A DNA stretch of 36,498 nucleotides from Deltaproteobacteria bacterium. GTDB lineage: Bacteria; Desulfobacterota; Desulfuromonadia; Geobacterales; Pseudopelobacteraceae. The position numbers were made by a program, and so were the translations under genes. Shown here in pieces: positions 15,201-22,490 of this stretch. Position 1 is the first letter of the stretch; each line of letters starts with the position of its first letter. A model generated the notes under the pieces. That model searched no databases. It saw nothing but the letters and a program-made list of their open reading frames with translations, and was not told the DNA's origin. The stretch lies in NCBI GenBank assembly GCA_016219145.1, contig JACRCG010000188.1:1-36498 (forward strand). The letters are read 5' to 3'.

Positions 15201-16841
15201 GCCGATTAAAGTGGTGGTAGAAGTGACCATCTCTTCGCGAATCGGATCGATCGGCGGATTGGTAACTTGGGCGAAGAGCTGTTTGAAGTAATTGTAAAGC
15301 AGCTGATTCTGATTTGAGAGTACCGCCAGCGGCGTGTCTGTTCCCATGGAGCCCAGCGGCTGGATACCGTCACGGGCCATCGGCCCCAGAACAACCCGCT
15401 GGTCCTCGAATGTATAGCCGAAGGCCTGTTGGCGCTGGACCAGAGTGCTGCGGTCCGGCATATGCACATCGGAAGTGTTTGGCAGATCTTCCAGCCGGAT
15501 ATGGTTCTCCTTCAGCCACTCTGCATACGGGTTGGCGGCAGCCAGTTCCCGCTTGATCTCCTCGTCCGGCACAATCCGTCCCTGCTCGGTATCAACCAGG
15601 AACATCTGTCCCGGCTGAAGGCGTCCCTTGTGCAGGACACGTTCCGGTTCAATGTGCAGGACGCCGGCCTCTGAGGCCATGATGACCAGATCATCGCTGG
15701 TTATATAATAGCGGGAAGGGCGCAGTCCGTTTCGATCCAGCACCGCGCCGATACTTCTGCCGTCGGTAAAGGCAATTGCAGCAGGGCCGTCCCAAGGTTC
15801 CATCAGACAAGAGTGATACTCGTAGAAGGATCTCTTCTCGTCACTTATGTCCGTTCGATTTTCCCATGGTTCCGGCACCATCATCATGACAGCGTGCGGC
15901 AAAGACAGGCCACTCATAACCATCAGTTCAAGACAATTGTCAAACATGGCAGAGTCCGAGCCCCTGGTATTGATAATCGGCAGAACCTTTTTCATGTCAT
16001 CACCAAAAAGAGTGCTTGCAAAATGGTTCTGGCGGGCATTCATCCAGTTGACGTTGCCGCGCAGGGTGTTGATCTCGCCGTTATGAGCCAGGTAGTGATA
16101 GGGATGGGCACGATCCCAGCTGGGAAAGGTATTGGTGGAAAATCGTGAGTGTACCAGGGCGATGGCGCTCTCCATGGCCGGGTCGCGCAGCTCGGGATAA
16201 TACTGGTCAACCTGCACCGGCATCAGCATGCCTTTGTATATAATGGTACGGGTAGATATGCTGCAGACGTACCATTGGTCATCAACTCCGGCGCGCCGGA
16301 TTTCATTGGTCGCCCTCTGATTGATGACATACAGCTTGCGGTTGAAAGCATTCTCATCGATGCAGTCGATCGGGCGCTTGAAGAACATCTGCCGCACCAT
16401 CGGCTCCCCTTCCCAGGCGGTATTCCCCAGAGAAGAGTTGTCGGTCGGGACGTTGCGCCAGCCAAGCAGCTCAACTCCCTCTTCGACCAGGATTTTTTCC
16501 AGAATATGGCGGGCAGCGTTACGCTCGGTTGCTTTCTGAGAGGTAAACACCATCCCTACGCCGTAATGAAACGGTTCTGGCAGATAAATGCCAAGCGGCA
16601 CACAGACTGCGCGGAGAAAACTATCCGGCATCTGCATCAGGATACCGGCTCCATCACCGGTATTAGGTTCACATCCGCAGGCGCCGCGATGATCAAGATT
16701 GGTCAGCACGGTCAACGCCTGGCGGACAATTTCGTGCGACTTTTTCCCTTTTACGTTCACGACAAACCCTATACCGCAGGCATCGTGCTCAAACTGTGGA
16801 TCGTAAAGTCCCTGTTTTTCGGGCGCTCGGTTGTTTTTCAT
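12261..16841 (-). CDS. gltB: Glutamate synthase large subunit
   Basis: About 1,526 residues, the usual length of the bacterial NADPH-dependent large subunit. The class II glutamine amidotransferase domain begins at nucleophile C22 (HDACGIGFVV) after a propeptide of 21 residues that must be removed. Central and FMN-binding synthase domains follow, with the 3Fe-4S ligands in CVMMRVCHSNTCPTG, and the C-terminal GXGXG-type beta-helix is present. Ammonia released from glutamine is channelled to 2-oxoglutarate. I prefer the ATG at 16841 over 16865, because AAAGG lies 7 nt upstream of it and nothing similar precedes the longer start. A GG-N10-GC sigma-54 promoter lies about 45 nt upstream of the predicted leader, which suggests nitrogen control. 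It is divergent from gdhA. Confidence 0.96.
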   Translation of the reverse strand: MKNNRAPEKQGLYDPQFEHDACGIGFVVNVKGKKSHEIVRQALTVLTNLDHRGACGCEPNTGDGAGILMQMPDSFLRAVCVPLGIYLPEPFHYGVGMVFTSQKATERNAARHILEKILVEEGVELLGWRNVPTDNSSLGNTAWEGEPMVRQMFFKRPIDCIDENAFNRKLYVINQRATNEIRRAGVDDQWYVCSISTRTIIYKGMLMPVQVDQYYPELRDPAMESAIALVHSRFSTNTFPSWDRAHPYHYLAHNGEINTLRGNVNWMNARQNHFASTLFGDDMKKVLPIINTRGSDSAMFDNCLELMVMSGLSLPHAVMMMVPEPWENRTDISDEKRSFYEYHSCLMEPWDGPAAIAFTDGRSIGAVLDRNGLRPSRYYITSDDLVIMASEAGVLHIEPERVLHKGRLQPGQMFLVDTEQGRIVPDEEIKRELAAANPYAEWLKENHIRLEDLPNTSDVHMPDRSTLVQRQQAFGYTFEDQRVVLGPMARDGIQPLGSMGTDTPLAVLSNQNQLLYNYFKQLFAQVTNPPIDPIREEMVTSTTTLIGSEGNLLEPTAANARMIKLDHPLLCNQELEKLRQIERPGFKASTLSLLFPVNRGAAAMERGLETVFASADVAISSGSNILILSDRGVDKDHAAIPALLAVSGLHHHLVSSGTRTRVSLILESGEPREVHHFAVLLGYGVNAINPYLAFETLDDMILQGMLPDLDHKKAVKNFIKASIKGVVKTMAKMGISTVQSYRGAQIFEALGLHQSVIDRYFTWTPSRIGGTDIDGIARELMERHARAYPVRVAAEVALAPGGVYQWRKDGEEHQYNPLTITSLQKATRTGDYKEFKAFSTLIDEQSERHYTLRGLLDFKDNMPSVPLEEVEPAESIMKRFKTGAMSYGSISKEAHEALAIAMNRIGGRSNTGEGGEDPERFTWTNEQGDSKNSVIKQVASGRFGVTSEYLTNAGELQIKMAQGAKPGEGGELPGHKVYPWIAKTRHTTPGVGLVSPPPHHDIYSIEDLAELIHDLKNANRRARISVKLVSEVGVGTIAAGVAKAHADVVLISGYDGGTGASPISSIKHAGLPWELGLAETHQTLLLNNLRSRIIIEADGQLKTGRDVAIAALLGAEEFGFATAPLVTLGCVMMRVCHSNTCPTGVATQDPELRKNFSGKPEYVVNFMRFVAEELREIMAMLGFRTLNEMVGRCDVLEANKAIEHWKAQGLDFSNILHQPKVGLNVGRYNTEQQDHGLEKSIDITRLLDLCRPAIERGEKVSAELPITNVDRVVGTILGNEITRSHGAAGLPDDTVSLTFNGSAGQSFGAFIPRGITMKLSGDANDYLGKGLSGGSIMVYPPKGSTFKAEDNIIVGNVAFYGATSGTAYINGLAGERFCVRNSGVNAVVEGVGDHGCEYMTGGTVAILGRTGRNFAAGMSGGIAYVYDEDGDFAARCNTEMVGLEQLDEADSDALRAMLEKHAECTGSSRAKMLLISWENSRSRFVKVLPMDYKRVLQALERAKAAGLSGDDALAAAFEENSHMVGH

Positions 16842-17302
16842 GTGATTGCCTTTTATCTGTTTCATTTGATTGTGTTGCCAGCAAGTCCGTATACATAAGC
16901 AGAGAACGTGCCATTACTGTTCCAGACACACAATTTGAGTCTAACTCACAAACTATCAAGGTGTTGTCCAGCTCACCTGCACCTGTTCCGTCATGCAGCA
17001 TCTAATCTCTGTGCCGCTCTGTGTTTGTTTTGTACACATCAGAGTAGCCATACTATCAGAGGCCTTTTGCCTCAGGCGCAAAGGCTCACCAAGCCAGATA
17101 ACGCTCTGGATTTACTTTGTTTGCAGCTGATGTAGCAGACATAAATATGCATACTTTTTATGCGTGTTTCGACGATGACTGACTACATTTTATACTTATG
17201 ATCATTTATTAGACAGCACCTGAATACGGATGTGCTCATTTTGTTTGCATGATGCCGCATAATTATGCTATTAAAGCACAAAATTTAATCGTGGGGGTTC
17301 GC
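16842..17302. other. Divergent gltB-gdhA regulatory region
   Basis: 461 bp without a credible gene. On the minus side it has a probable sigma-54 promoter (16898-16913). On the plus side a weak sigma-70-like pair, TTGTTT (17241-17246) and TATGCT (17264-17269) with 17-nt spacing, precedes gdhA. A small hairpin GAGGC-CTTTT-GCCTC lies at 17059-17073. No known riboswitch was recognised. Confidence 0.55.
16898..16913 (-). promoter_or_regulatory. Probable sigma-54 promoter of gltBD
   Basis: The minus strand reads TGGCACG-TTCT-CTGCT. The essential GG and GC dinucleotides are exactly 10 nt apart. The -24 element is a full match and the -12 element differs from TTGCW at one position. Transcription would start about 45 nt upstream of the gltB ATG. 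Sigma-54 control of glutamate synthase fits nitrogen-responsive regulation. Confidence 0.6.
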
Positions 17303-18649
17303 ATGGCAAAGTTAGATGAAAAAATCTCGGGCATTTATCAGGATGTACTTAAACGTAACCCAGGTGAAACGGAATTCCATCAAGCGGTGCTTGAAGTTCT
17401 CGAATCACTCGGGCCTGTAGTGGTCAAACACCCGCAATACCTTGAGCGCAAGATCATCGAGCGTATTTGCGAACCGGAACGTCAGATCATCTTCCGGGTA
17501 CCCTGGCAGGATGACAAAGGCAAGGTTCACATCAACCGGGGTTTCAGGGTTGAATTCAACAGCTCGCTGGGCCCCTACAAAGGCGGTCTGCGCTTCCATC
17601 CTTCGGTATATCTCGGCATTATCAAATTCCTCGGTTTTGAGCAGATTTTCAAGAACTCACTTACCGGAATGCCGATTGGCGGCGGCAAGGGTGGTTCCGA
17701 CTTCGATCCAAAAGGCAAGTCCGACGACGAGGTCATGCGTTTTTGCCAGAGCTTCATGACCGAGCTGTACCGCCATCTTGGTGAACACACAGATGTTCCT
17801 GCCGGCGATATCGGCGTGGGCGGTCGTGAAATCGGATACATGTTTGGTCAGTACAAGCGCATTACCAACCGTTATGAGCCGGGCGTGCTTACCGGCAAAG
17901 GCCTGACCTGGGGGGGCTCGCTGGTTCGTACTGAAGCGACCGGATATGGCGCAACATTCTTTATTGACGAGGCTCTCAAGGTCCGTAAAGATTCTTTTGA
18001 CGGCAAAGTCTGTACCGTGTCCGGTTCCGGCAATGTTGCCATCTACACCATTGAAAAAATCCATCAGCTGGGTGGCAAATGCGTGGCCTGCTCCGATTCC
18101 AACGGGGTGATTTATGACGAAAAAGGGCTTGATCTCGAACTTATCAAACAGCTTAAAGAAGTCGAGCGCCGCCGCATTGAAGACTACGCTGCGACCCACA
18201 AGCATGCCAAGTATATCGCCAAAGGCAACATCTGGGAAATCCCCTGCCAGGTTGCCATGCCGTCCGCCACCCAGAACGAGATCAACGGCAAGGACGCCGC
18301 TACTCTGGTCAAGAACGGCTGCATCGCCGTTGGTGAGGGCGCCAATATGCCAACCACACCTGAAGGCGTAAAGGTGTTCCTGGATGCCAAGATCGCTTAC
18401 GGGCCGGGTAAAGCAGCCAACGCAGGCGGAGTTGCAACTTCGGCGCTTGAAATGCAGCAGAATGCCGGTCGCGATTCCTGGACGTTCGAGTATACCGAGA
18501 AAAAACTGCAGGATATCATGTGCAACATTCACAACAATTGCTACGAAACTTCTGAAGAATACGGCGCGCCGGGCAATTATGTTCTGGGTGCCAATATCTG
18601 CGGCTTCATCAAGGTCGCTAACGCCATGGTTGCACATGGTTTGATCTGA
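17303..18649 (+). CDS. gdhA: Glutamate dehydrogenase, hexameric class I
   Basis: A 448-residue enzyme that interconverts 2-oxoglutarate plus ammonium and glutamate. The length and motifs are those of the small hexameric family: PIGGGKGGSDFDPKG with the catalytic lysine region, GPYKGGLRFHPSV in the substrate domain, and the nucleotide-binding VSGSGNVAIYT. NADP specificity is usual for this class but not proven here. The ATG at 17303 follows GTGGGGG at a good distance. The longer frame from 17249 lacks a ribosome site. Together with the divergent gltBD it gives the cell a low-cost and a high-affinity route for ammonium. A strong terminator follows. Confidence 0.95.
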   Translation: MAKLDEKISGIYQDVLKRNPGETEFHQAVLEVLESLGPVVVKHPQYLERKIIERICEPERQIIFRVPWQDDKGKVHINRGFRVEFNSSLGPYKGGLRFHPSVYLGIIKFLGFEQIFKNSLTGMPIGGGKGGSDFDPKGKSDDEVMRFCQSFMTELYRHLGEHTDVPAGDIGVGGREIGYMFGQYKRITNRYEPGVLTGKGLTWGGSLVRTEATGYGATFFIDEALKVRKDSFDGKVCTVSGSGNVAIYTIEKIHQLGGKCVACSDSNGVIYDEKGLDLELIKQLKEVERRRIEDYAATHKHAKYIAKGNIWEIPCQVAMPSATQNEINGKDAATLVKNGCIAVGEGANMPTTPEGVKVFLDAKIAYGPGKAANAGGVATSALEMQQNAGRDSWTFEYTEKKLQDIMCNIHNNCYETSEEYGAPGNYVLGANICGFIKVANAMVAHGLI

Positions 18650-18674
18650 TTCAGAGCAGCAAGTATACCACAAT

Positions 18675-18705
18675 AAAAAAGCCCGGCATCTTGCCGGGCT
18701 TTTTT
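18675..18705. terminator. Bidirectional terminator between gdhA and the hydroxybutyrate dehydrogenase gene
   Basis: A6 then GCCCGGCA (18675-18688), loop TCT, then TGCCGGGC and T6 (18692-18705). The stem is perfect and serves both converging transcripts. Confidence 0.92.
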
Positions 18706-18727
18706 AGCTTCAACCACACATACTGCA

Positions 18728-19510
18728 TTATTGCGCCGTCCAACCTCCATCAATCGGAATAGCCGTTCCGGTAATCTGATCGGCCGCCGGGGAGCAGAGA
18801 AAGATCGCCAGTTGGCCAAGCTGTTCGATCGATACAAACTGCTTTGAAGGCTGTTTCTCGGCCAGCAGATCCCGCCCGCCCGCCTCGATATCAACTCCCA
18901 GCGCCTGAGCCCTGGCGATGATCTGCGGCTCGATCAGTTCCGTTCTGGTCCAGCCGGGGCAGATGGCATTGCTGGTTATACCGGAGCCGGCTGTTTCCAG
19001 CGCCACAACCTTGGTCAGGCCGACCAGACCATGCTTGGCGGAAACGTAGGCGGCCTTGTTTGCAGAAGCAACCAGACCGTGAACCGAGGCGATATTGATG
19101 ATCCGGCCCCAGCCGCTCTGGCGCATATATGGTATGGCATGGTGGATCGTGTAAAAGCTGGAAGAAAGATTGATGGCGATGATGGTTGCCCAGCGCTCGG
19201 GAGGAAACGCCTCAATCGGGGAAGTATGCTGGACTCCGGCGTTATTTACCAGAATATCTATGCCGCCGAAATTTACAGTGCTGGTTTTTACCAGCGCGGC
19301 GATTTCGTCCGGTCTGGTCATGTCGGCGCCGTGGAATCCGGCCCTGATCCCGAATTCGGCTTCGAGCTCAGAACGGACAGCTTCTATTTTAGCCGGGTCG
19401 CCCAGGCCGTTCAGCATGATGTTGCAGCCCTGCCCGGCCAGGGAGCGGGCGATTCCTAGCCCGATGCCGCTGGTTGAGCCGGTTACAAGTGCGGTTTTTC
19501 CTTTTAACAT
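18728..19510 (-). CDS. 3-hydroxybutyrate dehydrogenase (short-chain dehydrogenase)
   Basis: A 260-residue SDR protein. The cofactor motif TGSTSGIG is at 10-17, NNAG at 89-92, and the catalytic residues are S142, Y155 and K159 (YVSAK). Conserved segments such as VTGSTSGIGLGIA, ASVHGLVASANKAAY and NAICPGWTRTEL are those of D-3-hydroxybutyrate dehydrogenases, which oxidise 3-hydroxybutyrate to acetoacetate with NAD. The second ATG (19510) is chosen: GGAGG is 9 nt before it, but directly abuts the ATG at 19519. It is the last gene of the liv-sco-thiolase string, where its product acetoacetate would be activated by the CoA-transferase and split by the thiolase. Confidence 0.88.
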   Translation of the reverse strand: MLKGKTALVTGSTSGIGLGIARSLAGQGCNIMLNGLGDPAKIEAVRSELEAEFGIRAGFHGADMTRPDEIAALVKTSTVNFGGIDILVNNAGVQHTSPIEAFPPERWATIIAINLSSSFYTIHHAIPYMRQSGWGRIINIASVHGLVASANKAAYVSAKHGLVGLTKVVALETAGSGITSNAICPGWTRTELIEPQIIARAQALGVDIEAGGRDLLAEKQPSKQFVSIEQLGQLAIFLCSPAADQITGTAIPIDGGWTAQ

Positions 19511-19548
19511 CTCGATCATCCTCCACTTACCCCATGCTGTAAAAAGCT

Positions 19549-20733
19549 TTAGATATCACGCTCAACCACCATCGCAATACCCTGCCCGCCGCCGATACAG
19601 AGAGCTGCCAGGCCTCGCCGCAGACCGCTCCGCTCCATCTCGTGCAGCAGCGTCACCAGTATCCGGGCTCCGCTGGCGCCGACCGGATGCCCCAGGGCTA
19701 TGGCGCCCCCATTCACATTAACCTTGCGGCTGTCCAGACGCAGCTCGCGGATTACCGCCAGAGACTGCACTGCAAATGCTTCATTAAGCTCAACCAGATC
19801 GATTTCTTCAAGCTTCAGGCCTGCCTTGGAGACAGCCTTGCGGATCGCCTCAACCGGTCCCATCCCCATGATGCGCGGATCGACTCCGACGGAGCCCCAT
19901 CCGGTGATTCTGGCCAACGGCCGGCAGCCGGCCTTTATAGCTGCTCCCTGCTCCATCAGAAGAACTGCGGCCGCGCCGTCATTGATGCCGGACGAGTTTC
20001 CGGCGGTAACAACGCCATCTTTCTTAAAGGCCGCCCGCAATTTAGCCAGGCTCTCCATGCTGGTGTCGCCGCGCGGGTATTCATCTTCCGTTACTACAAC
20101 TTCTTCACCGCGTTTACCCGGAACCGGCACAGGAACTGTCTCACGACTGAATACTCCCTCTTCAAGCGCCTTGGCTGCCTTCTGCTGTGACTGCAGGGCA
20201 AAGGCGTCGGCCTCCTCGCGGGATATCCGGTACTGATCGGCAATGTTTTCGGCGGTGATCCCCATGTGGATATCGTGAAAGGCGTCTGTCAGGGCATCTT
20301 TGAGAAGGGTGTCCTCCAGGACGCCGTTCCCCATCCGGTAGCCGCTGCGGGCCTTGTCCAGCAGATAGGGCGCCCGGCTCATGCTCTCCATCCCGCCGGC
20401 CACGATCATATCCGCTTCTCCGGCGGCAATTGCCAGTGTAGCAAGTGCAATGCTCTTCAGCCCGGAACCGCACAGCTTGTTAACGGTGTAGGCCGGCACG
20501 TGTTCCGGGATTCCTGCTCTGATTGCGGCCTGACGGGCAGGATTCTGGCCGCAGCCGGCCTGCAGAATCTGTCCCATGATGACCTCTTCGACGCACTCTG
20601 CGGATAGCCCGGCCCGTTGGATAACTTCGTTGATAACCAGTTGGCCCAGCCCGGACGCCGGAACAGAGGCCAGCGAGCCGCCGAAAGAGCCGATCGGAGT
20701 CCGGGCGGCCGATACAATTACAACGTTGCGCAT
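19549..20733 (-). CDS. Acetyl-CoA C-acetyltransferase (thiolase)
   Basis: A 394-residue biosynthetic-type thiolase that reversibly joins two acetyl-CoA to acetoacetyl-CoA. Nucleophile C88 lies in NKLCGSGLKS, H349 in GGAIALGHPVGASG, and the second active cysteine C379 in CIGGGQG. The family-typical start RTPIGSFGG is present. In this cluster the likely direction is cleavage of acetoacetyl-CoA made by the adjacent CoA-transferase, though synthesis cannot be excluded. GGAG is about 7 nt before the ATG. It is separated from scoB by a 187-bp gap occupied by a long inverted repeat. The names atoB, phaA or thlA would all be defensible, so none is given. Confidence 0.93.
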   Translation of the reverse strand: MRNVVIVSAARTPIGSFGGSLASVPASGLGQLVINEVIQRAGLSAECVEEVIMGQILQAGCGQNPARQAAIRAGIPEHVPAYTVNKLCGSGLKSIALATLAIAAGEADMIVAGGMESMSRAPYLLDKARSGYRMGNGVLEDTLLKDALTDAFHDIHMGITAENIADQYRISREEADAFALQSQQKAAKALEEGVFSRETVPVPVPGKRGEEVVVTEDEYPRGDTSMESLAKLRAAFKKDGVVTAGNSSGINDGAAAVLLMEQGAAIKAGCRPLARITGWGSVGVDPRIMGMGPVEAIRKAVSKAGLKLEEIDLVELNEAFAVQSLAVIRELRLDSRKVNVNGGAIALGHPVGASGARILVTLLHEMERSGLRRGLAALCIGGGQGIAMVVERDI

Positions 20734-20783
20734 ACGGAGATCCTCATTTTAAAAGCATCGAGAAATTTCAGAAAAGCATTTGA

Positions 20784-20906
20784 AACACAGAGCAACGGAG
20801 CAACTGAGTAAAATCTGAGAATTGATCTATTAGAAAGCCTCTTTGGAATTCACCTGGTAGTGAACCTCAAGATTTTGATTTCTCTGTTGCTCCGTTGCTC
20901 TGTGTT
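20784..20906. repeat. Long inverted repeat (8-nt periodic arms) between scoB and the thiolase gene
   Basis: A 21-bp arm at 20784-20804 recurs perfectly inverted at 20886-20906. Allowing one mismatch extends the arms to 25 bp. The arms contain GAGCAAC units repeated every 8 nt (20790, 20798, then a partial at 20806). The 81-bp interior carries no obvious gene or motif. Confidence 0.92.
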
Positions 20907-20920
20907 ATTCCTGCCTGGTT

Positions 20921-21553
20921 TTACGCCATAATCAGAACAGGCTCAGTGCAGGCCTGAATATCCTCCGGCGTGTAGCCCGGAGCGGTTTCAACCAGACGCA
21001 ATCCCTGCGGGGTGACATCCAGTACGGCCCGGTCGGTTATGATCCGGTTGATTACCCCCTTGCCGGTTAAAGGCAAGGTGCAACTGTTCAGTATCTTGGT
21101 TTCACCATGTTTGTTGCAATGCTCCATCAGCACGACAATTTTTTTGGCGCCATGCACCAGGTCCATCGCGCCCCCCATTCCCTTGACCATTTTGCCTGGG
21201 ATGACCCAGTTGGCCAGGTCGCCCGCAGCGGAGGCTTCCATCCCCCCCAGAATTGCCAGGTCAATATGCCCGCCGCGAATCATGGCGAACGATTCGGCGC
21301 TGCTGAAGGTACTGGAACCGGGGATCATGGTGATGGTCTCCTTGCCGGCATTGATCAGATCCGGGTCAAGTTCTTCTTCGGCCGGGTAGGGGCCGATGCC
21401 GAGCAGCCCGTTCTCGGACTGCAGCACCACCGTTTTCCCTGCTGGAATGTAGTTGGCTACCAGGGTCGGCATGCCGATGCCCAGGTTGACATAATATCCG
21501 TCTTCTATTTCACTGGCGGCCCGTTGGGCCATCTCTTCTCTCGTAAGTGCCAT
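20921..21553 (-). CDS. scoB: 3-oxoacid CoA-transferase subunit B
   Basis: A 210-residue beta subunit of a class I CoA-transferase. The catalytic glutamate E47 lies in SENGLLG (46-52), which carries the enzyme-CoA thioester. GIGMPTLV near residue 26 and GGMEAS further on are also family-typical. With the adjacent alpha subunit it would transfer CoA between succinyl-CoA or acetyl-CoA and acetoacetate or a similar short acid. The donor cannot be read from the sequence. AGGTAG lies about 5-9 nt before the ATG at 21553, and the gap to the alpha subunit stop is 13 nt. The alternative name is atoA. Confidence 0.92.
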   Translation of the reverse strand: MALTREEMAQRAASEIEDGYYVNLGIGMPTLVANYIPAGKTVVLQSENGLLGIGPYPAEEELDPDLINAGKETITMIPGSSTFSSAESFAMIRGGHIDLAILGGMEASAAGDLANWVIPGKMVKGMGGAMDLVHGAKKIVVLMEHCNKHGETKILNSCTLPLTGKGVINRIITDRAVLDVTPQGLRLVETAPGYTPEDIQACTEPVLIMA

Positions 21554-21566
21554 TGGCTGCTACCTC

Positions 21567-22259
21567 CTATTTCCGCACCGTGCGGCGCTCAATCCGTTTT
21601 TCGTGGCCGGTGCAGGCAATGATGCGCTGCACATAAACGCTGGGTGTATGAATCTGATCCGGGTCAAGTTCGCCGGTTTCCACCAGCTCTTCGACCTCGG
21701 CAATCGTAATCCGCCCGGCGGCGGCCATCATCGGATTGAAATTGCGAGCGGTCTTGCGATAGACCAGATTACCGAAGCGATCACCCTTCCAGGCTTTGAT
21801 AATCGAATAATCCGCTCTCAAACCGCTTTCAAGCAGATATTCCTTGCCGTCAAAGATGCGCGTCTCGCGGCCATCGGCGATCGGGGTGCCAACCCCGGCG
21901 GGGGTGTAGAAAGCCGGAATCCCGGCGCCACCGGCCCTGATCCGCTCCGCCAGGGTTCCTTGCGGCACCAGCTCCACCTCCAGTTCTCCCGCCAGATATT
22001 GGCGCTCGAACTCTTTGTTCTCGCCGACATAAGAGGAAACCATCTTCCTGATCTGCCTGTTCTGGAGCAGGATGCCGAGACCCCACTCGTCCACGCCACA
22101 GTTGTTGGAGATCACGGTCAGATTTTTTACCCCCGACTCGCGGATCCCCTGGATCAGTTTTTCCGGAATCCCGACCAGCCCGAAGCCACCGGCCATGATA
22201 CTGGCACCGTCGCCGATCCCTTCCAGTGCTTCTTGAATGCTTGTACAGACTACTGCCAT
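21567..22259 (-). CDS. scoA: 3-oxoacid CoA-transferase subunit A
   Basis: A 230-residue alpha subunit of the class I CoA-transferase. The CoA-binding glycine-rich GGFGLVGIPEKLI is near residues 19-31, and GGAGIPAFYTPAGVGT is at about 110-125. The start at 22259 has GGAGG 7 nt upstream. The frame stays open 24 codons further, but those overlap a periodic inverted repeat and are not coding. Together with ScoB, the thiolase and the hydroxybutyrate dehydrogenase it gives a complete route between 3-hydroxybutyrate and acetyl-CoA. The alternative name is atoD. Confidence 0.92.
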   Translation of the reverse strand: MAVVCTSIQEALEGIGDGASIMAGGFGLVGIPEKLIQGIRESGVKNLTVISNNCGVDEWGLGILLQNRQIRKMVSSYVGENKEFERQYLAGELEVELVPQGTLAERIRAGGAGIPAFYTPAGVGTPIADGRETRIFDGKEYLLESGLRADYSIIKAWKGDRFGNLVYRKTARNFNPMMAAAGRITIAEVEELVETGELDPDQIHTPSVYVQRIIACTGHEKRIERRTVRK

Positions 22260-22286
22260 GTTATTGCCTCCAGTTTTTATAAAATA

Positions 22287-22457
22287 GAACGCGGATGACG
22301 CGGATTGAGCGGATTTACACAGATTTAACACAAGAAGAATTTATGGCAATGCCCATTTACACTCGTCTGTTTCCGGTTTTTTATTGTTTTAACAATATGT
22401 GTCAGGGTTAAAGATTAAAATCCGTCTTTATCCGCTCAATCCGCTTCATCCGCGTTC
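22287..22457. repeat. Long inverted repeat (9-nt periodic arms) between livM and scoA
   Basis: A 28-nt arm at 22287-22314 and its inverted copy at 22430-22457 differ at one position. GCGGAT recurs at 22291, 22300 and 22309, exactly every 9 nt. The weaker pairing continues inward. The 115-bp interior has a small perfect hairpin ATTGTT-TT-AACAAT (22383-22396). Confidence 0.92.
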
Positions 22458-22490
22458 CATTGCCTTTTATTTTTATCCTTTATCGTATTC

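Noticed and set aside
16842..17302. Riboswitch or antitermination hairpins upstream of gltB or gdhA
   Set aside because: The small hairpin at 17059-17073 has a 5-nt loop and matches no consensus I know. The predicted gltB leader starts downstream of it.
17657..18673. 338-codon open frame antisense to gdhA
   Set aside because: It lies wholly over the well-supported gdhA gene, has no family resemblance and reflects codon bias of the sense strand. The same holds for long antisense frames over imcH (3308-4117), gltB (12987-13754) and the activase (31895-32884).
20784..20906. Insertion sequence or complete mobile element
   Set aside because: The interior is 81 bp with no transposase and no target duplication is visible. 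It is recorded as an inverted repeat only.
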